NCBI GenBank assembly: GCA_025766275.1
Contig: JAFKAC010000043.1
Location: forward strand, 372,001-436,000
Length of the DNA stretch: 64,000 nt
From: Lactarius indigo
Lineage: Eukaryota > Basidiomycota > Agaricomycetes > Russulales > Russulaceae
Direction of reading: 5' to 3'
Within the stretch, counting starts at the first letter, position 1. Every line of letters starts with the position of its first letter. The notes beneath the pieces were generated by a model. The model did not search any database. It had not been told where the DNA came from and worked only from the letters and a program-made list of their open reading frames with translations. The translations under genes and the position numbers were made by a program. This document shows, in pieces, positions 47,199 to 60,366 of this stretch.

Positions 47199-48090
47199 TT
47201 TTGGCATGGTCAATGCGTCGTACTAGGAGTCGTTTGGCCGCCTGTCTTTGTCGCTATCATATGCCCCAGAATATAAATGGGGAGAGAACTTGGTCCAGTC
47301 ACTGTCATCTCGCTCTAGTGGTCACAATAGCCACTGGCATGCGTAATGACTCCTCGGATGACTCCTCGGCCTGGGGCAGTCCGATTACATGCTGTGTCCC
47401 CCCCGCAGCTACTCTAGTGTCGCACCACTTTGTGGGCTCGGTCAACTAGCTTCTTCAAGTTGAGGTAAGTTGAGCTAGTCGTTCAAAAGACGTCATCCCT
47501 GTGATATTTAATACCCGGCGTGGGAAAAATGAATGGTCCCATGCAGTCTTATGTCATCCAGAAACTCTTCATCCGCTTCGCCACCAAGGTCGCCATCATC
47601 TGTGTACGGCATCTTCAAGGCTCTCAACCTCAAGCCCGGACCCCGAGTCAGCGCTCAGCAGCCGTGCGATATTTTGTACTGCTTCACTGTTGTATTCGAA
47701 TCCTCTTCACACTTCCAGACCTGGCCATATGCCCTCGTTATGACGATCTTTTCCCTCTTAACGCCAAAATACCGGCCTGTTTGTTACCGTCCTCATTTTT
47801 CTAATCGCGCGGTTCCTGTGCCTTTGCACGTGGAGACCCCTGAGGGCTGCAGCCTTCCTACCGCCTCAATACCCAATACTGGTGAAGTTCCCACTAGCGT
47901 AATCATGGTAAATCTACTAGTAGTATAAGGAGCTGCGGGATGTCTTTAGGCTCGCATTTCCCATCCATCATACATTTTGCCACGCTATTTGTAAATATGA
48001 TTGCGCATCGGACGAACACCGTAATACCCGCGGTAGTATATAGAACGAGAATGCATACTCTATCGAATATCAAGTAGCTAGTGAGACGTG
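47199..48090. other. Convergent 3' spacer, F-box 1 / DUF6535 copy C
   Basis: No gene recognised. Overlapping short frames at 47500-47930 have no family resemblance. Confidence 0.45.
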
Positions 48091-50938
48091 TCACACGATA
48101 TCACGGCGATGCGAGAGGGGAGTGGGACTATCTTCCATATTCCTAGGATTTGAGGGGAGAAACGGGGCAACGGCTACGCCTGTAGTTGTTGGAAGCGTCG
48201 GTGACGACGATTTGCGGCTCGGGGAAGCCACAGCGTCTGCGGAATCCACGAAATGAGGGTCGAAAAGTACCTTGTCCTTGCGCGACGAAGCCTTCGTATT
48301 ACCTTCGCCATCACCAGCGACACCCATATCAGGAACGGTGGTCGGCAACCGACGAGAAGCGCCGGGAGGAGTGGTAGATGAAATCGAGAGAGGGGAATCT
48401 TCCGACAGAGGAGGCGCGTACTGGGGTCGAGTCACAGAAGGGTCTGAGGACAACCGCGGAATTTCAGGGAGAATATTGCCAATAATCGTAATGGGAGGAA
48501 GTGGAGATGAAGTGTCTGGTACGTCGGAAGAAGAAGTGCGGAGGACTGCATTCTTCTGCGGGACAACAAAACCGTCTGGCGCAGAAGTTGAAGCAAGAGA
48601 GGTGGTGGAGGTTGATTTTTTCGTGGAGGAGTAGCCCGCCGCCCTGTGGGGCGTATCAGTCTCCCCTCGGATTGCACCAGCAGTAGCCAGAGCAGGTGAA
48701 GCGGCAAGAACGAGGTGGCCTTCAAACGCCGTCTGCTGTGGAAGGTGCAACGACGCTATGACTGGCGAAATGGGGATAGTGTCGTCGAGCGGTGGTACAT
48801 CCGCTGGATCCTTATCAACGTGAAGTGGGACGGGTACGGATGAAGACGGCGTATAATGCCAGGTGGAGAGGGCAGCAGGAAGGAGAGCAGGCTCGTCGCG
48901 CAGAATAGCGCGAGAAACGTTTGTTGGAGCAGAGACGTCATGGATATGAGATGTCAAGTTCGGATGATGGCCGGGAGTATTACACAACGGGTACGACAAT
49001 GGTTCCCGTGGCCTCCTGTCGCGACCATCAGTAGAGGCGGAGAGCCTTGTCAGGGGAGCATCGGTAGCTTGATGTAGAGCAACGAAAATGCTGTGAATAC
49101 GCTTGAGGATATCGTGCGCAATCGTCCTGTTATCATCAGTCTGCGCTTTGAGGGCGATTTGATTCCACAGGGCGCAGAATTCGTGTTGCAGTTCAGGCGA
49201 CGTATCTTGTATGTTGAGTTTCGAAGCTGTTTCTAGAACCTCCGAGAGCTCGGACCACGGCCAGAAATGTTCCCCAAAAAGGATAAAGTGCTTCCGAGTA
49301 ACGTGAATCAAGATGGCAAGCGACAAGCTGTCTCCGCGTGTGGCGTAGTCTCGAAGGACGGATTCTGGAACACCCAGTTCGCTCGAGGCGAGAGCGAACC
49401 AAGTGTCATCGCGCCGTTGCGCTCCCGACAGCGCAAGAATGGTAGAAACCAGGGCTTGCACAAGCAAAACTGTGTGTTCATCCGCGCTATTGGCCCAGCC
49501 TTTCACAATATGCCCAATTTCAGCAGACCGCAGAGGACTATGTTGGTCTTTTGACACGATACTAGAGTGTATGACCCACTCAAATGCTTCAGGAAAGTCA
49601 GTAGGGTCAATGGCCTTCGCACAGATGATTGCTCTCCGATGTTTGACGGGCTCAGGGAGAAAATCCGACGAGAAAGTGCGGTCCATGAATTCTATCAACT
49701 CCCCGGAAAGCCTCAACTTTTGCTCTTGTGTGAGATTGGGAAGTGGATTGCCGACAATTTTCGAGTTTCTAAATCCAGGAAGGCCTTCGAAGAAGCTCTC
49801 CAGCTCGTCGTCTTCGTGTAAAGACTCGAACGTCTGCATAAAAGCGCGGGCGTCAAACCCCGACGGTAAATTCCGGGCCGTTTCTTCGGCTGTCATCACC
49901 ACGCCCTGCAAGCGCAATTTGTGGTAGTGGTTCTCCAGGTCACGGACGCGTCTGTATGTCTCTCGAGAAAAAAAACGGTTTCCGAGACACCGAATAGCCC
50001 ACAAGGCGACGAACAATGTCCCGTTCACAGCGCGCCAAGTTAGCGACGAAAGTGGAGTAAAGTATGGGCTGTCGTGATGGAAGATCGGCATGATTGTGAT
50101 ACATCCATATAGAATTGTGCAGACGCTGACACATGACAGCACCAGTTTGAAAATCGTAAGATCGACATTCCATAGGAACACGACGAGGCCGGCAAAGAAT
50201 AGGAAGAGGGAAATGTGTAGCAGCGTATGCAAGGCCTCAACCGCCCATACAAGATGAAACTTCTCAACACCCTCCGAAAAGAACGCATGGATCTGTGCTT
50301 GCACATGTGCGCTGAAACGTGGCTGGGTGACCCTGATGTATCTGCGTGACCACTTCCGTAACAAGGCCGCAAGCAGAGCACAGGAAAGACCGATGGCCAA
50401 GCTCAAGAACCAAAGTGAATTGACCCAGACGGCATATGTTGGTGGAGAGAATGGGGGTGGGGAAGAGGGTAGGGGAATGTTGGATCGATTCTGGTCAGCA
50501 AGAACCTGATAGATATGTGCAAGGTAGAACGTGGAGGCGTCTTGTGAATTTGGGCGAATGTCTTGAATCGACACCGAGATCAATGTTGCGACAGCAGCCG
50601 AGAATAGACCACTCTACTACCCTTGAGTAGGTGACAAGAACGGTGGGGAAATGGATACATACGAAGATAAAGATCCCATCAGCGTCCGCTTCCCAGTTTT
50701 CGACCATCCTCTTGTCTTCTTCCAGGGCCATCTCCAGATACATCGAAAAAATACGACCGACTCCGTCAAAAACGTAAGGAACTCGCCGTGACGCTTGATT
50801 CTGCGTCGGCCGGCGTGTATATCGGCGTCTGACTATGGACGCGGCAGCGGCAGGTGAGAACGGCCAGGACCGAGATAAGTTGATACCCGTACCTCTTCGC
50901 GCTGCGGGTATAAAGGCTCGCTCATCTGAGTGACTCAT
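48091..50938 (-). CDS. DUF6535 membrane protein, copy C
   Basis: Three exons (50893-50938, 50663-50832, 48091-50613) encode 912 residues, the longest copy here. Intron positions and phases equal those of copies A, B and D. The core reads SGLFSAAVATLISVSIQDIR, WVNSLWFLSLAIGLSCALLA, KWSRRYIRVTQ, HISLFLFFAGLVVFLWNVD and HHDSPYFTPLSS, with the same hydrophobic segments as copy B. The long C-terminal third (from about residue 610) is Ser/Thr/Pro-rich, of low complexity and probably disordered. Function unknown; probably a multi-pass membrane protein with a large cytosolic domain. The ATG at 50938 is the only in-frame choice giving the common exon layout. Confidence 0.88.
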
Positions 50939-52011
50939 TGAAGATTCCGGCGCGGAGTGTATCCACTACAGGGACGATGTGAAAGTTGGTTGAGAGTGCA
51001 GCTTGAAAGCAAGCTGACATCCTTGCTGACATCCTTCTGTGATTACATAAGACTCTACGACGCTCCGCATTCTCCAGCAGCCGACGACGACCTTTCAGCG
51101 CTTTTCAGCTCCGAGTCCGGCCATCCTTGTATGTCGAAGGCCATTTTGCCGTTCCATTTAAATATGATAGAGGATTACCAGTATTTGCTCCAAGATTTGC
51201 TCTTCGACCCCAGGACAAACGTGAAGGTCACGTGCTCTACTTGCCTGCCTGCCTCCATAGGGTTCTGTCTGGTGGTATGCTTATAGACGCTCCTGGACCA
51301 TCCATCAATGCTGACCCTATGCCTCCTTTCCCCGCCTCGATGTCGCCCATCCGAGTCGTCGAGTATTGGAGCGTCTAGACCGTGATCACGTGAGTACGGC
51401 GTACGCTCACACCTAGAACGTCGGCTCTCAAACTTTTTTTTTTGCTGTCTACTGCTTGGTCTACTGTCTACCCCGACCGACAACTGCATGCATTTGTATA
51501 CTTGTGAAACCTTCACTTCCACCCGGGTACTCTAATTCCTCACGTAACTAGGCCTACCTTTCTGTGTCGTACATCGGAAGATCGGAAGGGAACAGGAGAT
51601 GATTTGTCGATTTCGTGGGTTTTCCGATATGGTGCACAGTATTTGCGTACTACAGAATTTCTTAGTTTAAAGTCAGCAAGTAGTGTGAGCGCGCAACGCT
51701 AGTTTGTCTTTGGAAATCTTCATTTTTTTTTTTTTTGGATCAATATTTATTCTGGGATGCGTAAAGCGAGTTACAGACCAGTCACAGCAGAGCAGAGCCG
51801 TATTTATGAAACACGTTAGTCCGAAGAGGTGCCCCCGAGAAAGGTAAGTACGGAACCCAAATCTCAGAGAAGTAATAAATGGCGGCAACCACATGGGTCA
51901 CCGGGCATACAGTCACAATCCGAAGACGAGAAGCATACATATGCGGAGCAGGGTCCACCAGTTAGATAGTCCGAGGACAAAAGAGGAAGCCAAACCTCAG
52001 TGTGCACCTAC
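50939..52011. other. Intergenic region upstream of DUF6535 copy C
   Basis: A 109-codon plus-strand frame (50957-51286) shows no family resemblance. Poly-T tracts lie near 51433 and 51724. Nothing else recognised. Confidence 0.4.
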
Positions 52012-52249
52012 CTAGTCGGGTTCAGGGGGCACGGGTATAGGGGGACCAGATTCTGGCTTGGAGAGCGCGCGAGTCTGGTCGAAGAAATTGAGGAGTTTAC
52101 CGACGCCCCGCTTTTCGGAGAGGAGAGCGGTGAATGGGTGGAGGGGGGGCGTGGGGGGGATCGCAAACCGGAGGATGCCGGTGTCGATGCGGTCTTTAAG
52201 GTAGCCTTTGGAAATCTTCCTCTGCCAGCAATAGGGCGCTTAAGACGAC
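52012..52249 (-). other. Protein-like terminal ORF without identifiable gene
   Basis: A minus-strand frame ending at TAG (52012) reads WQRKISKGYLKDRIDTGILR, FAIPPTPPLHPFTALLSEKR and GVGKLLNFFDQTRAL. Its composition is typical of folded protein, but it has no ATG and is closed upstream by a TAA. It could be the last exon of a multi-exon gene (a possible acceptor, TTTCCAAAG, is near 52206) or a relic. No family recognised. Confidence 0.25.
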
Positions 52250-52939
52250 GGGTGACGGTGACTATGGAAGCACATGAAGTTAGAAGAGGGTAGATTAGGA
52301 AGCGTGTAGCAGCGCTAACCGTCTCTGCGCTGACTTGAAGGTATGCGACGCATGTGACCCAGCACAGGCGATAAACTGCGTGTCCAAAGATACAGCCTGC
52401 GTAATGTAAGTCCTATGACTTGCATGATCATAGGGAGACCAACGCCGGGCAGATCGCTCGTGACGAGAGGCATACATGCGCCTTGGCATGCAATCGTTCA
52501 TATTCTCTCAGTTCGTCCGTTACTACGACATACTGCGGGCTGTTAGGTGTAATACCCACAACGCCAGTGGCTCATATAATATACATATATTGTCAGTGAT
52601 CGCGGTTGTGGTTGTGCAAGGAATGTTCATCAAAAACCTATGAAAATAAGTGTAACATTGCTAATTCGAATTCGAAGATATGTGCCTTATGAAGTGACTC
52701 GAAACCGACAATGAAAAAAAACATGCGCCAAGCCATACAAAAAGCTATGCCTTGCTAGTGGATTCGCTATGGAGGGAATGCGGAGGTCGATTTCCCCGTT
52801 GCCCGGCATCTCGAGAGGGTCGCGAAAGACTCGGGATAACTATTTCTGTAGGTGATCGTGGTGGGGATGGCTGTGGAGATCGTATCGAATTAGGAAGTGC
52901 AGTCGTAGTAGTTACGGGACCCACCGAAGGGTGCCCCCC
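52250..52939. other. 3' flank of DUF6535 copy D
   Basis: No gene. Part of this flank (about 52620-52939) is shared with the DUF6535 relic at 32570-33030. Confidence 0.5.
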
Positions 52940-55492
52940 CTAAGCTTTGTCATTACGCAAGGCAACCTTCGCACTATTCCTGCCATCAGCGGTAGCGCTT
53001 CGATCCAGAGCCTCAATCGACCGCGGAGGTGCGATGGGAGAAGTGGTAGCTGGCGCCGGGGAGTCGGTATCTGGCCCAATAGGTGCATGGCCCGAACGAG
53101 ATGCGGCCGGGTCTGCGGGCAGCTGCGGCACCGGAAAGGGCATCATAGTGTCGTGGACTGGGACCGGGAAGGCAGGTGGGCCGTCTGGTATTACGGAATG
53201 GGCAACCAGCACAGAGCTTGGCGCGGACAAAATAATGGTGGTGTTGGCGGTGTTGGCAGCAGGACCATTGGGTATTGAATCCGATGTGGGTGTTACGATA
53301 CCAGGAAATTGATTGACGTTAATCTGAGTGACCGGGGAAACACAGCTAGAAGTTACGACGACGTTTTGTGGTGCGGGAGACGGTGCTACGTAGCATGCTA
53401 GTTTTGAGATGCTATGATCTGGGAATGGAATGGGAAATGACGGGGAACGGGGGGCAATGGGACGATGGCCAGTGTGGGACGTAGGGTGCAGGTGATGGCC
53501 AGAGACACCGCACAGGGGATAAGAAGACGATAACATTAATACATGATCATCGTCAGCGGTGGAGGACGAGAATGCTATTGGGGCAGAATCGGTGTCCTGA
53601 TGTAAAGCTATGTAAGCGTTGCGGACGTTCTTGAGGATTGCGATAGAAATAGATCGAAAGCGATCATCCGGACTGTTCCTCGCCAGGGGGACGAGTTCGT
53701 TCCATAGGTCGCAGAAATCATGCTGTAGCACTGGGAGAGTGTGTCGGACGTCGAACTTGGTAACTAGTTCAAGGGCCTTCCAGCGCGTTGCAGGATCCCC
53801 GAGCCAAAAGGAGTCGAAATGGTCACAAATGATGTACCGAAGTATGCGGATGGAAATTGCGAGTGAGATACTGTCGCCATGTGCAAGATAGTCCTCCAAG
53901 ACGGGTCTCGGAAAACCTAAATGGTCAGTAACAAGTCGGAACCAGTGTTCGTTGCGTTCTTGCTGTCGTACCCTCAGGAGAATGATGGAGAGTATGGTCT
54001 GTGAATGATAAGCGGTGGCTGGGTCGCTACGATCAGCGTTCCTTAGCAAGAGCCCAAGGTCAACAGAGTTCAGTAGACCACCCCATTCTCCGTCGATGAT
54101 ACGATGAAAGATTTGCGGCGTCGTGCGAAGGAGTGCCGCACTCATAGCCTCCCTACAAATGGCAAGCCGCCGCGTCTTGACTTTGGGAACGACCAAATTA
54201 GATGTTAATGTGCGGTGGAACAAACCAATAAGAGCTTCTGTCATTCTCTCCATATTCGGCTGGATGCAATTGCGAATAGGGTCGTTGAGAACTTTTGAGG
54301 TGCAGAAACCGGGGATACCCGCAAAAAACCGCTCCAATTCGTGATCTTCATCGGAACAGTCGAGGGTCCACATCAATGCGCGCCCGTCGATTGCAGATGG
54401 CAGTTTGCGAGCGAATTCTTCTGCTGTCTTCGCGAGGCCATGTGTGAACCATTCGTGATACTGTCTTTTTCGTTCGCCGAAGTACTTCCATTTACTATGG
54501 CTAACGCAAGTAAATGCCGCAAACCACCGAAGTGCTTGGAAGAGTAGAGTTAGGACGCCGGTGGCGAGGAACCACGTCGAGGATGAGAGGGGGGCATAGT
54601 AAGGACTGTCGTATCGGAAGAGTGGCATGAATGTGATGGATATGTATACCGATGTGCATAGCCCGACCCACGAAGCAATGGCGCTGAAGGCGGTGTGATC
54701 GATGTTGAACAAGAACACGAGGAGGCCCGCAAAGAAGAGGAAAAGGGATATATGCAGGAGGACAGGCAACGCTTCGACCACCCTGGGGAGGTGAAGATTG
54801 TCGACGCCTTCAGAAAAAAAAGCCCGAATCCGACCTCGAGTATGTGGGCTGGACCGGGCTTGAGTGAGCTTAATATATCGACGAACCCACTGTTGCAGCA
54901 ATGTCGCCAGTAAGGCGCACGTAAGGCTAATGGCCAAACTTAAGAACCAGAGGGTATTGACCCAGATAGCGTAATTTGGTGGGATGAATGAAGACGCTGG
55001 ATTGGACAGGGTGGAGGGAATGGAAACTTGGGACCCATTAGCGTCGGCGAGCAGTTGATAAATATTCGCAAGGTAGAACGCAGTTGTGTCTTGTGAGTTG
55101 GGTCGGAGGTCTTGGATCGATACTGAAACCAATGTTGCAACGGCAGCAGAAAATAGACCGGTCTATGATCACTGAGCGGGCAATATGCGGGGAGTAGAAT
55201 TAGGACCCACGAATATAAGAATGCCGTCGGCATCCGCTTGCCATCTTTCGGCTTGTTTCTTGTCATGTTCTTCTGCCGTCTCTGTATACATGGTGAAGAG
55301 AGGACCCGAGCCATCAACAAAGTTGGACTCCAGAGTCCGAGTCTCTGTCGATTGGTCGTCTGTTCAGTTACGTTTAACGAACACCGGGGGGAAATACGTA
55401 AGTGAGGGCTGGACAGTACCTCTGTCGCCGAGCCCACGCTCCGCCCTATCTTCCAAGTCGATGGTCTCCTGAGGAACTTCGGCCTGAGACAT
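52940..55492 (-). CDS. DUF6535 membrane protein, copy D
   Basis: Three exons (55420-55492, 55211-55359, 52940-55162) encode 814 residues, with the family's intron layout (59 and 48 nt). The first exons read MSQAEVPQETIDLEDRAERG and FVDGSGPLFTMYTETAEEHD; the core has TGLFSAAVATLVSVSIQDLR, WVNTLWFLSLAISLTCALLA, QQWVRRYIKLTQ, HISLFLFFAGLLVFLFNID and RYDSPYYAPLSS. The C-terminal 200 residues are Pro/Ser/Val-rich and low complexity. It is the most diverged copy in the window. Function unknown. It lies in the same orientation as the three F-box genes to its right. Confidence 0.88.
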
Positions 55493-56029
55493 TGAGAATT
55501 ACAGTATCGACGCAGAGTGTGTTGAGCTCGGTGTTGAGTCGAAGGATGATGGAGGGGGACCCGGAGGGGACGACGTCCGCGTTGAGAATGCGAGGCAAAC
55601 GATGAGCAACCCCCGCAGCAGCACTGGAACTAAGCACGGCCTTCATCGGATACCGTGACGTCGAGTCCGACGACAACTATCGCCCGGATCACAGGCCCGG
55701 GCTGCGCCGGTTCCATCCATCCGAGCGATTCGGGGTGGCCGCAAATTTCCGAGTCGAAGTACAGCTTTTTTTCGTAACTTAGAACGATTGTGGCACTTAT
55801 GGACGTGATAGATGTGCGGCGACAAAAAAAGGCAAGACTACGACGTACTAGTCTACTCGACAAGTTCCTCTTAGCGCAAGGATTGACGCCCAATATTGAC
55901 GTCCAGTATTATCACGGAGCATGTGGAAACACGGAATACATATGGAAAAGGTGAAAACGAAAAGAAGCAACGCCAGCTTTACTGTAGGATTTCCCGAGTC
56001 GTGACCATAGTATATCACGACACGTTTCG
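55493..56029. other. Promoter region of DUF6535 copy D
   Basis: No gene recognised; several short antisense frames only. Confidence 0.45.
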
Positions 56030-56628
56030 TCACACCTCGTCCGGTCCTAAAATAGAAGTCTCTTTGGACGACGAGGCAGCGCTTGAGGCGTCGTCTACAG
56101 GACGGAAGGAATTAGGGATGGCCTGAGGGACGGTGTTAGGTGTGGATAAGAGACTAAAGATGCGATCAGTGGCTTCTGCTTTTACAGCAGCCGTCGCACC
56201 TAGGGGGGAGAAGAAAGCATGACCTTGGGGGTCGAGACTGCCGGGTGCAAGATCACGAGATTCAGCGATCACAATAGACGCTTTGACGTCGTGATGAGGC
56301 AGTAGCTCGTCTTCGGGAAGCATGTAGCCTACGTATGATCAGGTTTGGGTATGGATGAGGTCGTTGTATTATAGACGATTGAAGGGGAAGCAGTGAATGG
56401 AACTGGTTCGTCGTGATGATGTGAGATTACAGGAGAAGAGGTCGTCGGTATAACAACGCTACCTGTAAGAATAACGTTGCACGGAGGCACGATAGCAGGC
56501 CTGAGCTGAGGAGAGCATTCTGTTAGATAGGGATCCAACATCCGAAACGCACTATCGACGGTACGTGACCAGTAAGAAATCGGAGACGCGCTGACGACTA
56601 CAGCGGTAACTGTCCGGTGACATCCCAT
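56030..56628 (-). CDS. Hypothetical two-exon protein overlapping an F-box stop codon
   Basis: Two exons (56463-56628 and 56030-56328; 134-nt intron) would give 154 residues: MGCHRTVTAVVVSASPISYW, SAFRMLDPYLTECSPQLRPA, then NVILTGYMLPEDELLPHHDV across the junction, and ESRDLAPGSLDPQGHAFFSP. Splicing joins two protein-like frames in phase, which argues for a real exon pair. The proposed ATG shares bases with the TGA of the upstream F-box gene, so the true 5' end may be an exon within or beyond that gene. No family recognised. Confidence 0.4.
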
Positions 56629-58203
56629 CACCCCACTCGTCCAGCTGAACCTCGCAACAACTTCACCAACCCCTTTGACATGTTCTCGAGCTCCTCCTCT
56701 GCAGACACCACTTTCGGGGATGGCGCGACATCGCCCTCAGTAGAGCTTGGGAGTCGTACTATGCTGCGTGCCAGGGTGTCCCCAGTTATTGCGTACTGAG
56801 GCGATGAGTTGTCGAGTTTGGGGCCCATAATCCGTACCCTTTGTAGTGCTGGCAACACAACGGGGGCCTTGTTTACCTTCCACGCACTGCCTAATACATC
56901 CACACTGGTGGGAGAGAGCTCCAGCTCTTCGATCTCGGGAAGATTCTCTAGAAGCTTCCACCAATATGACTTCGGTAGGGCGGGAGTGAGTGAATCGATC
57001 ACGAGATTGCGCACCCGTGCCGCACCGAGCGCGTCACACAGCGCGAACAAGTCGCGCAAATTTTCTCTTGAAAGCCTAGCCGCTCTCCATTCCGTATAGA
57101 GACAGAACTCGGCGTCTTCCCAGGTCGTAGCCGCATTCCCAGTCCACAGGCGAAACCAGCCTTCCATCTGCGTTCCTGAGAAATGGATGTGGAGTCTGTT
57201 TGTGGCTTCGACGACTGGTAAAAGGTCGTCGATGGAATACATATCGAAGAACTTGCTATGAAACGCTGACGAAGGGAGCTCCAGCCGCCTCCTTGCGCCC
57301 ACTTGCAACAAAAGCAGTTGATTCAGCACTATAAATTGATCAGGGGGAGTTGCGCTGACAACGAGATCCATTAGTTGTGGCATTTGAACTGGTGAGGCGC
57401 GCAATGTGTCCATGTCTTGGTTCATGTCTCCAATTATCCAGTGCGGGTAACCAGTTCGAGACTCAAAATATGCGAGTGCAGGCATCTGACGAAGGATGTC
57501 GAGAAGGTCAGAGGGCGAGGTGGATTCACTGCTCGTAAAATGGGTGACACCACGGAGCAGCCAGTGAGGCGCGGGAATGTAGCCGCCGGTTAACTGTAAG
57601 CGGCGAATCGGTGCATTCCCACCAAACAGGTCGTTAGGGAGGGTGCAATATTCATGAATGCATAAGGAAAGGCTCTGAATGGGTAGCGAGCGGCGAAGTG
57701 AATTTATGACGGGGAGGACGGTATGAGAGGAAGGTCCTGTAAGGCAGAGAGAACGAATTCGCGTGAAACCTGTGAGAAGTCGGATAATATCTCGATAACT
57801 GGTCCCGGTATCTGGCCATGTAGGGGCAACGCGAATGTCGAAGTCCATCAGCAAAGTTCGGGAGCGCTCAATGAAGACCTCAATCCAACGTAATGATAAT
57901 CCAGGGGTGACGGAGGTCCATAGTAAGCTATGGCTGAGTGCAACTGTACGCCAATGACGACAGACACGAGTGATAGGTAACCAAGCAGGATATGGGAGAA
58001 ATTTGCCATCGGGCATCTCTGTGCAGAAGGTAGAGATGTGCGCAAGGAGTTCTGCTGGGACCGCGCGCAAAGTGGCAACGCAAGGACGATACAATGAGGG
58101 TGGAAAATTTGGAGCGTTTTGATCCTGGTTCGTATGTCGTTGTCTATGAAAACAATTTTAAAGAGACGCCGCATACGCAAAAGTCGATGAGCATACTGTG
58201 CAT
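56628..58203 (-). CDS. F-box-like protein 4 (diverged subfamily)
   Basis: Two exons (58177-58203 and 56628-58124; 52-nt intron) encode 507 residues. The tiny first exon codes MHSMLIDFC and splices to DQNAPNFPPSLYRPCV. The F-box reads LRAVPAELLAHISTFC, then WLPITRVCRHWRTVALSHSL and LWTSVTPGLSLRW. The body has leucine-rich segments (IRSLCLTGPSSH, LLRGVTHFTSSESTSPSDLL, LPEIEELELSPTS). It shares the framework of the other F-box genes here (LWTS/LWSS-ITPGLS, RGVTHFT/LAGITHFT) but is clearly more distant, with a different 5' exon. Presumed SCF substrate receptor; target unknown. Confidence 0.8.
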
Positions 58204-58549
58204 GAGAGCGGTTCCGTCGTGATCGTTGGGCCTGTTTCTGCAACAGCGTTGTTCGCCTTTTTGTTCCCATGATGTCCCTAGCTTGTGATGGTGGTGTCCG
58301 TCGAAGAAAAAAAAAGCCACTGAGCTCGATAGATGACAGGGGGGTGTCAAAACGGCACGTGAGTGCGAAGGCTTCTCCTATAGTGGAGTCCAATTTGCCA
58401 CCCGGATCCGGGTGTTACCCATTATTTCCCAGAGTCCATTTGCTCAAATAGGTACAGTACTTCCTCTGCTAACTCATATCCCGCCGAAAAGGTGAAAGTA
58501 CGTAGTAGCCGTCCCCGCTACTCTTACAAATAAGAACTACCGTTCTGGG
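58204..58549. other. Spacer between F-box genes 4 and 2
   Basis: Likely promoter of F-box gene 4 and 3' end of F-box gene 2; nothing else recognised. Confidence 0.5.
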
Positions 58550-60366
58550 TTACACGTACACCCATTCGTCCCCGATGTCCACCTGAGCTCGCTTCCGCAA
58601 CGCTTCCAACGCTTCGTCATCTACCTCGCACCCAACCAACACGACCTCGAGCCCATACCGCCCCTTCACAACTGCCACCAACTCCGCACCCACATTCACG
58701 TGTGCAGACTCATGTGCGCGTGCTACGGCTGAGCCATTGCCGGAAAGGCGCTTAAAATTCCACAAGACGGCGCCATCTGGGGGCGTGGCCGCGTATCGGA
58801 CGGTGTTCTGGACGACGGAGATCTTCTGGAGGTCAGGGAGAAGGGTGTTTGCGGACGAGGCGAGCACACGGAGGACTGAGATGCATGCGGGGCCGCTGCG
58901 ATGCAGGCGCAGGGTCCGTACCGATGGCAGCGCAGCGAGCAGGGCCTGCCAGTGTGCCGCGACGTCCGGCGTTTCCGATGCAACGTCCTCGAACGTATTT
59001 TTCTCACGCCCACCTGCATCGAGGATTGCGCTCTCGGGAGCGATAATGAGGTCCTCGACGCGAGCAGTGCGGAGGTGCGCACATAGGCCCGCGAGATGGA
59101 AGAATGGGCTGGAATGGTCGAGCAGGCTGCCCCCGCCGTGCGGGTCGACGGGACTGTGTTGCCAGTCGATATGGAACAAGAAAAGTGCATCCTCGCGCGC
59201 AGCCGCGCTGGTATTGGCGCGCTCAGACCCCCTTCGCGACCATACCTCGAACGAGCCGCGCGCGGGACCGCCGATCACGCGCGCGACCCGCAGGTCACCG
59301 TCACCTGAGCCTGGTGCAGAGTCACGTGGGGTGATAACGGCTCCAGTGGGGGTGGGGGTGCGCAAGCTCGCGAGCATGTTCGCCCAGCGGTTCCAGCTCG
59401 GGACGGCCCATGCGCGCCAGAAGAAATGTCTGCGGAGGGTGGGGGGAGCATCGATATGGGCCGAAAGGATTATGAAGCGGCGCGGGGTGGTGTCGCGGAA
59501 GGAGAAGAGAGAGAGACGTGGCAGCACAACGCGTGGCGTAGGTGGCATCTCTGGGTCCTCCTCTTCCCATACCGCACGACAGTGTGGTATGTGTAGCATT
59601 TCGAGCTGAGGCATCGCCCGCAGTGCGTCGAGCAGCTCGGGCAGGGCAATGTCCGCGCCAGTCGTGAAGTGCGTGATGCCGGCGAGGAGCCAGCGCGGCG
59701 CGCGGATGTGTGCGTCGCATGCGAACGTGAGGCGGCGGAAATGTGGGGCCTTGCCTCCGAACAGGGCCTCTGGGAGGTCGACGGGCTGTCCGCTGTCGAT
59801 GACGCAGAGTTCTAGTGATTCAAGGGGGGAAGGGCTGCGGAGGCGGTCGAGGACGCGGAGGATGTCCGCGCGGAGGCCGACGAGGCGGAGAGTGCGTATC
59901 CTGGAAGCAGCGAAAAGCAACTCCGAAGCGGCGAGCGGGTGGAGGCCGTTAGTATGCGAGGAGCTGATGTGGATGTCTATGCGGACAGGGAGCGGGGAAG
60001 AGCGCTCCATCATGGCCAGTGACCATGAAATGGAAAGACCCGGAGTGATGGACGACCAGAGTTCGTGTAGGCCGAGCGCTGCTGAGCGCCAGTAGCGACA
60101 GACATGTGTTATCGCTATCCAGTGCGGTCGAGAAGGCGGGTTGCCTCCTTCCGACACATATTGTTCCGCTAACAATAGAAAGATCTTCTGAAGTATTTCT
60201 ACAGGGAGCTGGAGGCCCACGTGCCTGTACGTCCGACTCGTGAGTGTCAGAAAGAACAGGCTCAATACTCGACGTACGAGGGAGGGGTAGGATTCTTCCA
60301 CAACGAGAAGGTATTGAGGGCGATCTTCAAGCTACCGGTCCCAAGTGTGACTCCTTGAGAAAGCAT
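58550..60366 (-). CDS. F-box-like/leucine-rich protein 2
   Basis: Two exons (60278-60366 and 58550-60224; 53-nt intron GTACGT...CAG) give 587 residues. The first exon codes a short leader (MLSQGVTLGTGSLKIALNTF). The F-box starts at about residue 36: LQLPVEILQKIFLLLAEQYV, then WIAITHVCRYWRSAALGLHE and LWSSITPGLSISW. Leucine-rich segments follow (IRTLRLVGLRADILRVLDRL, LLAGITHFTTGADIALPELL, VRTLRLHRSGPACISVLRVL), ending with VGAELVAVVKGRYGLEVVLV and DDEALEALRKRAQVDIGDEW. The frame is intact. Presumed SCF adaptor of unknown specificity, closely related to F-box 1 and 3. Confidence 0.87.
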
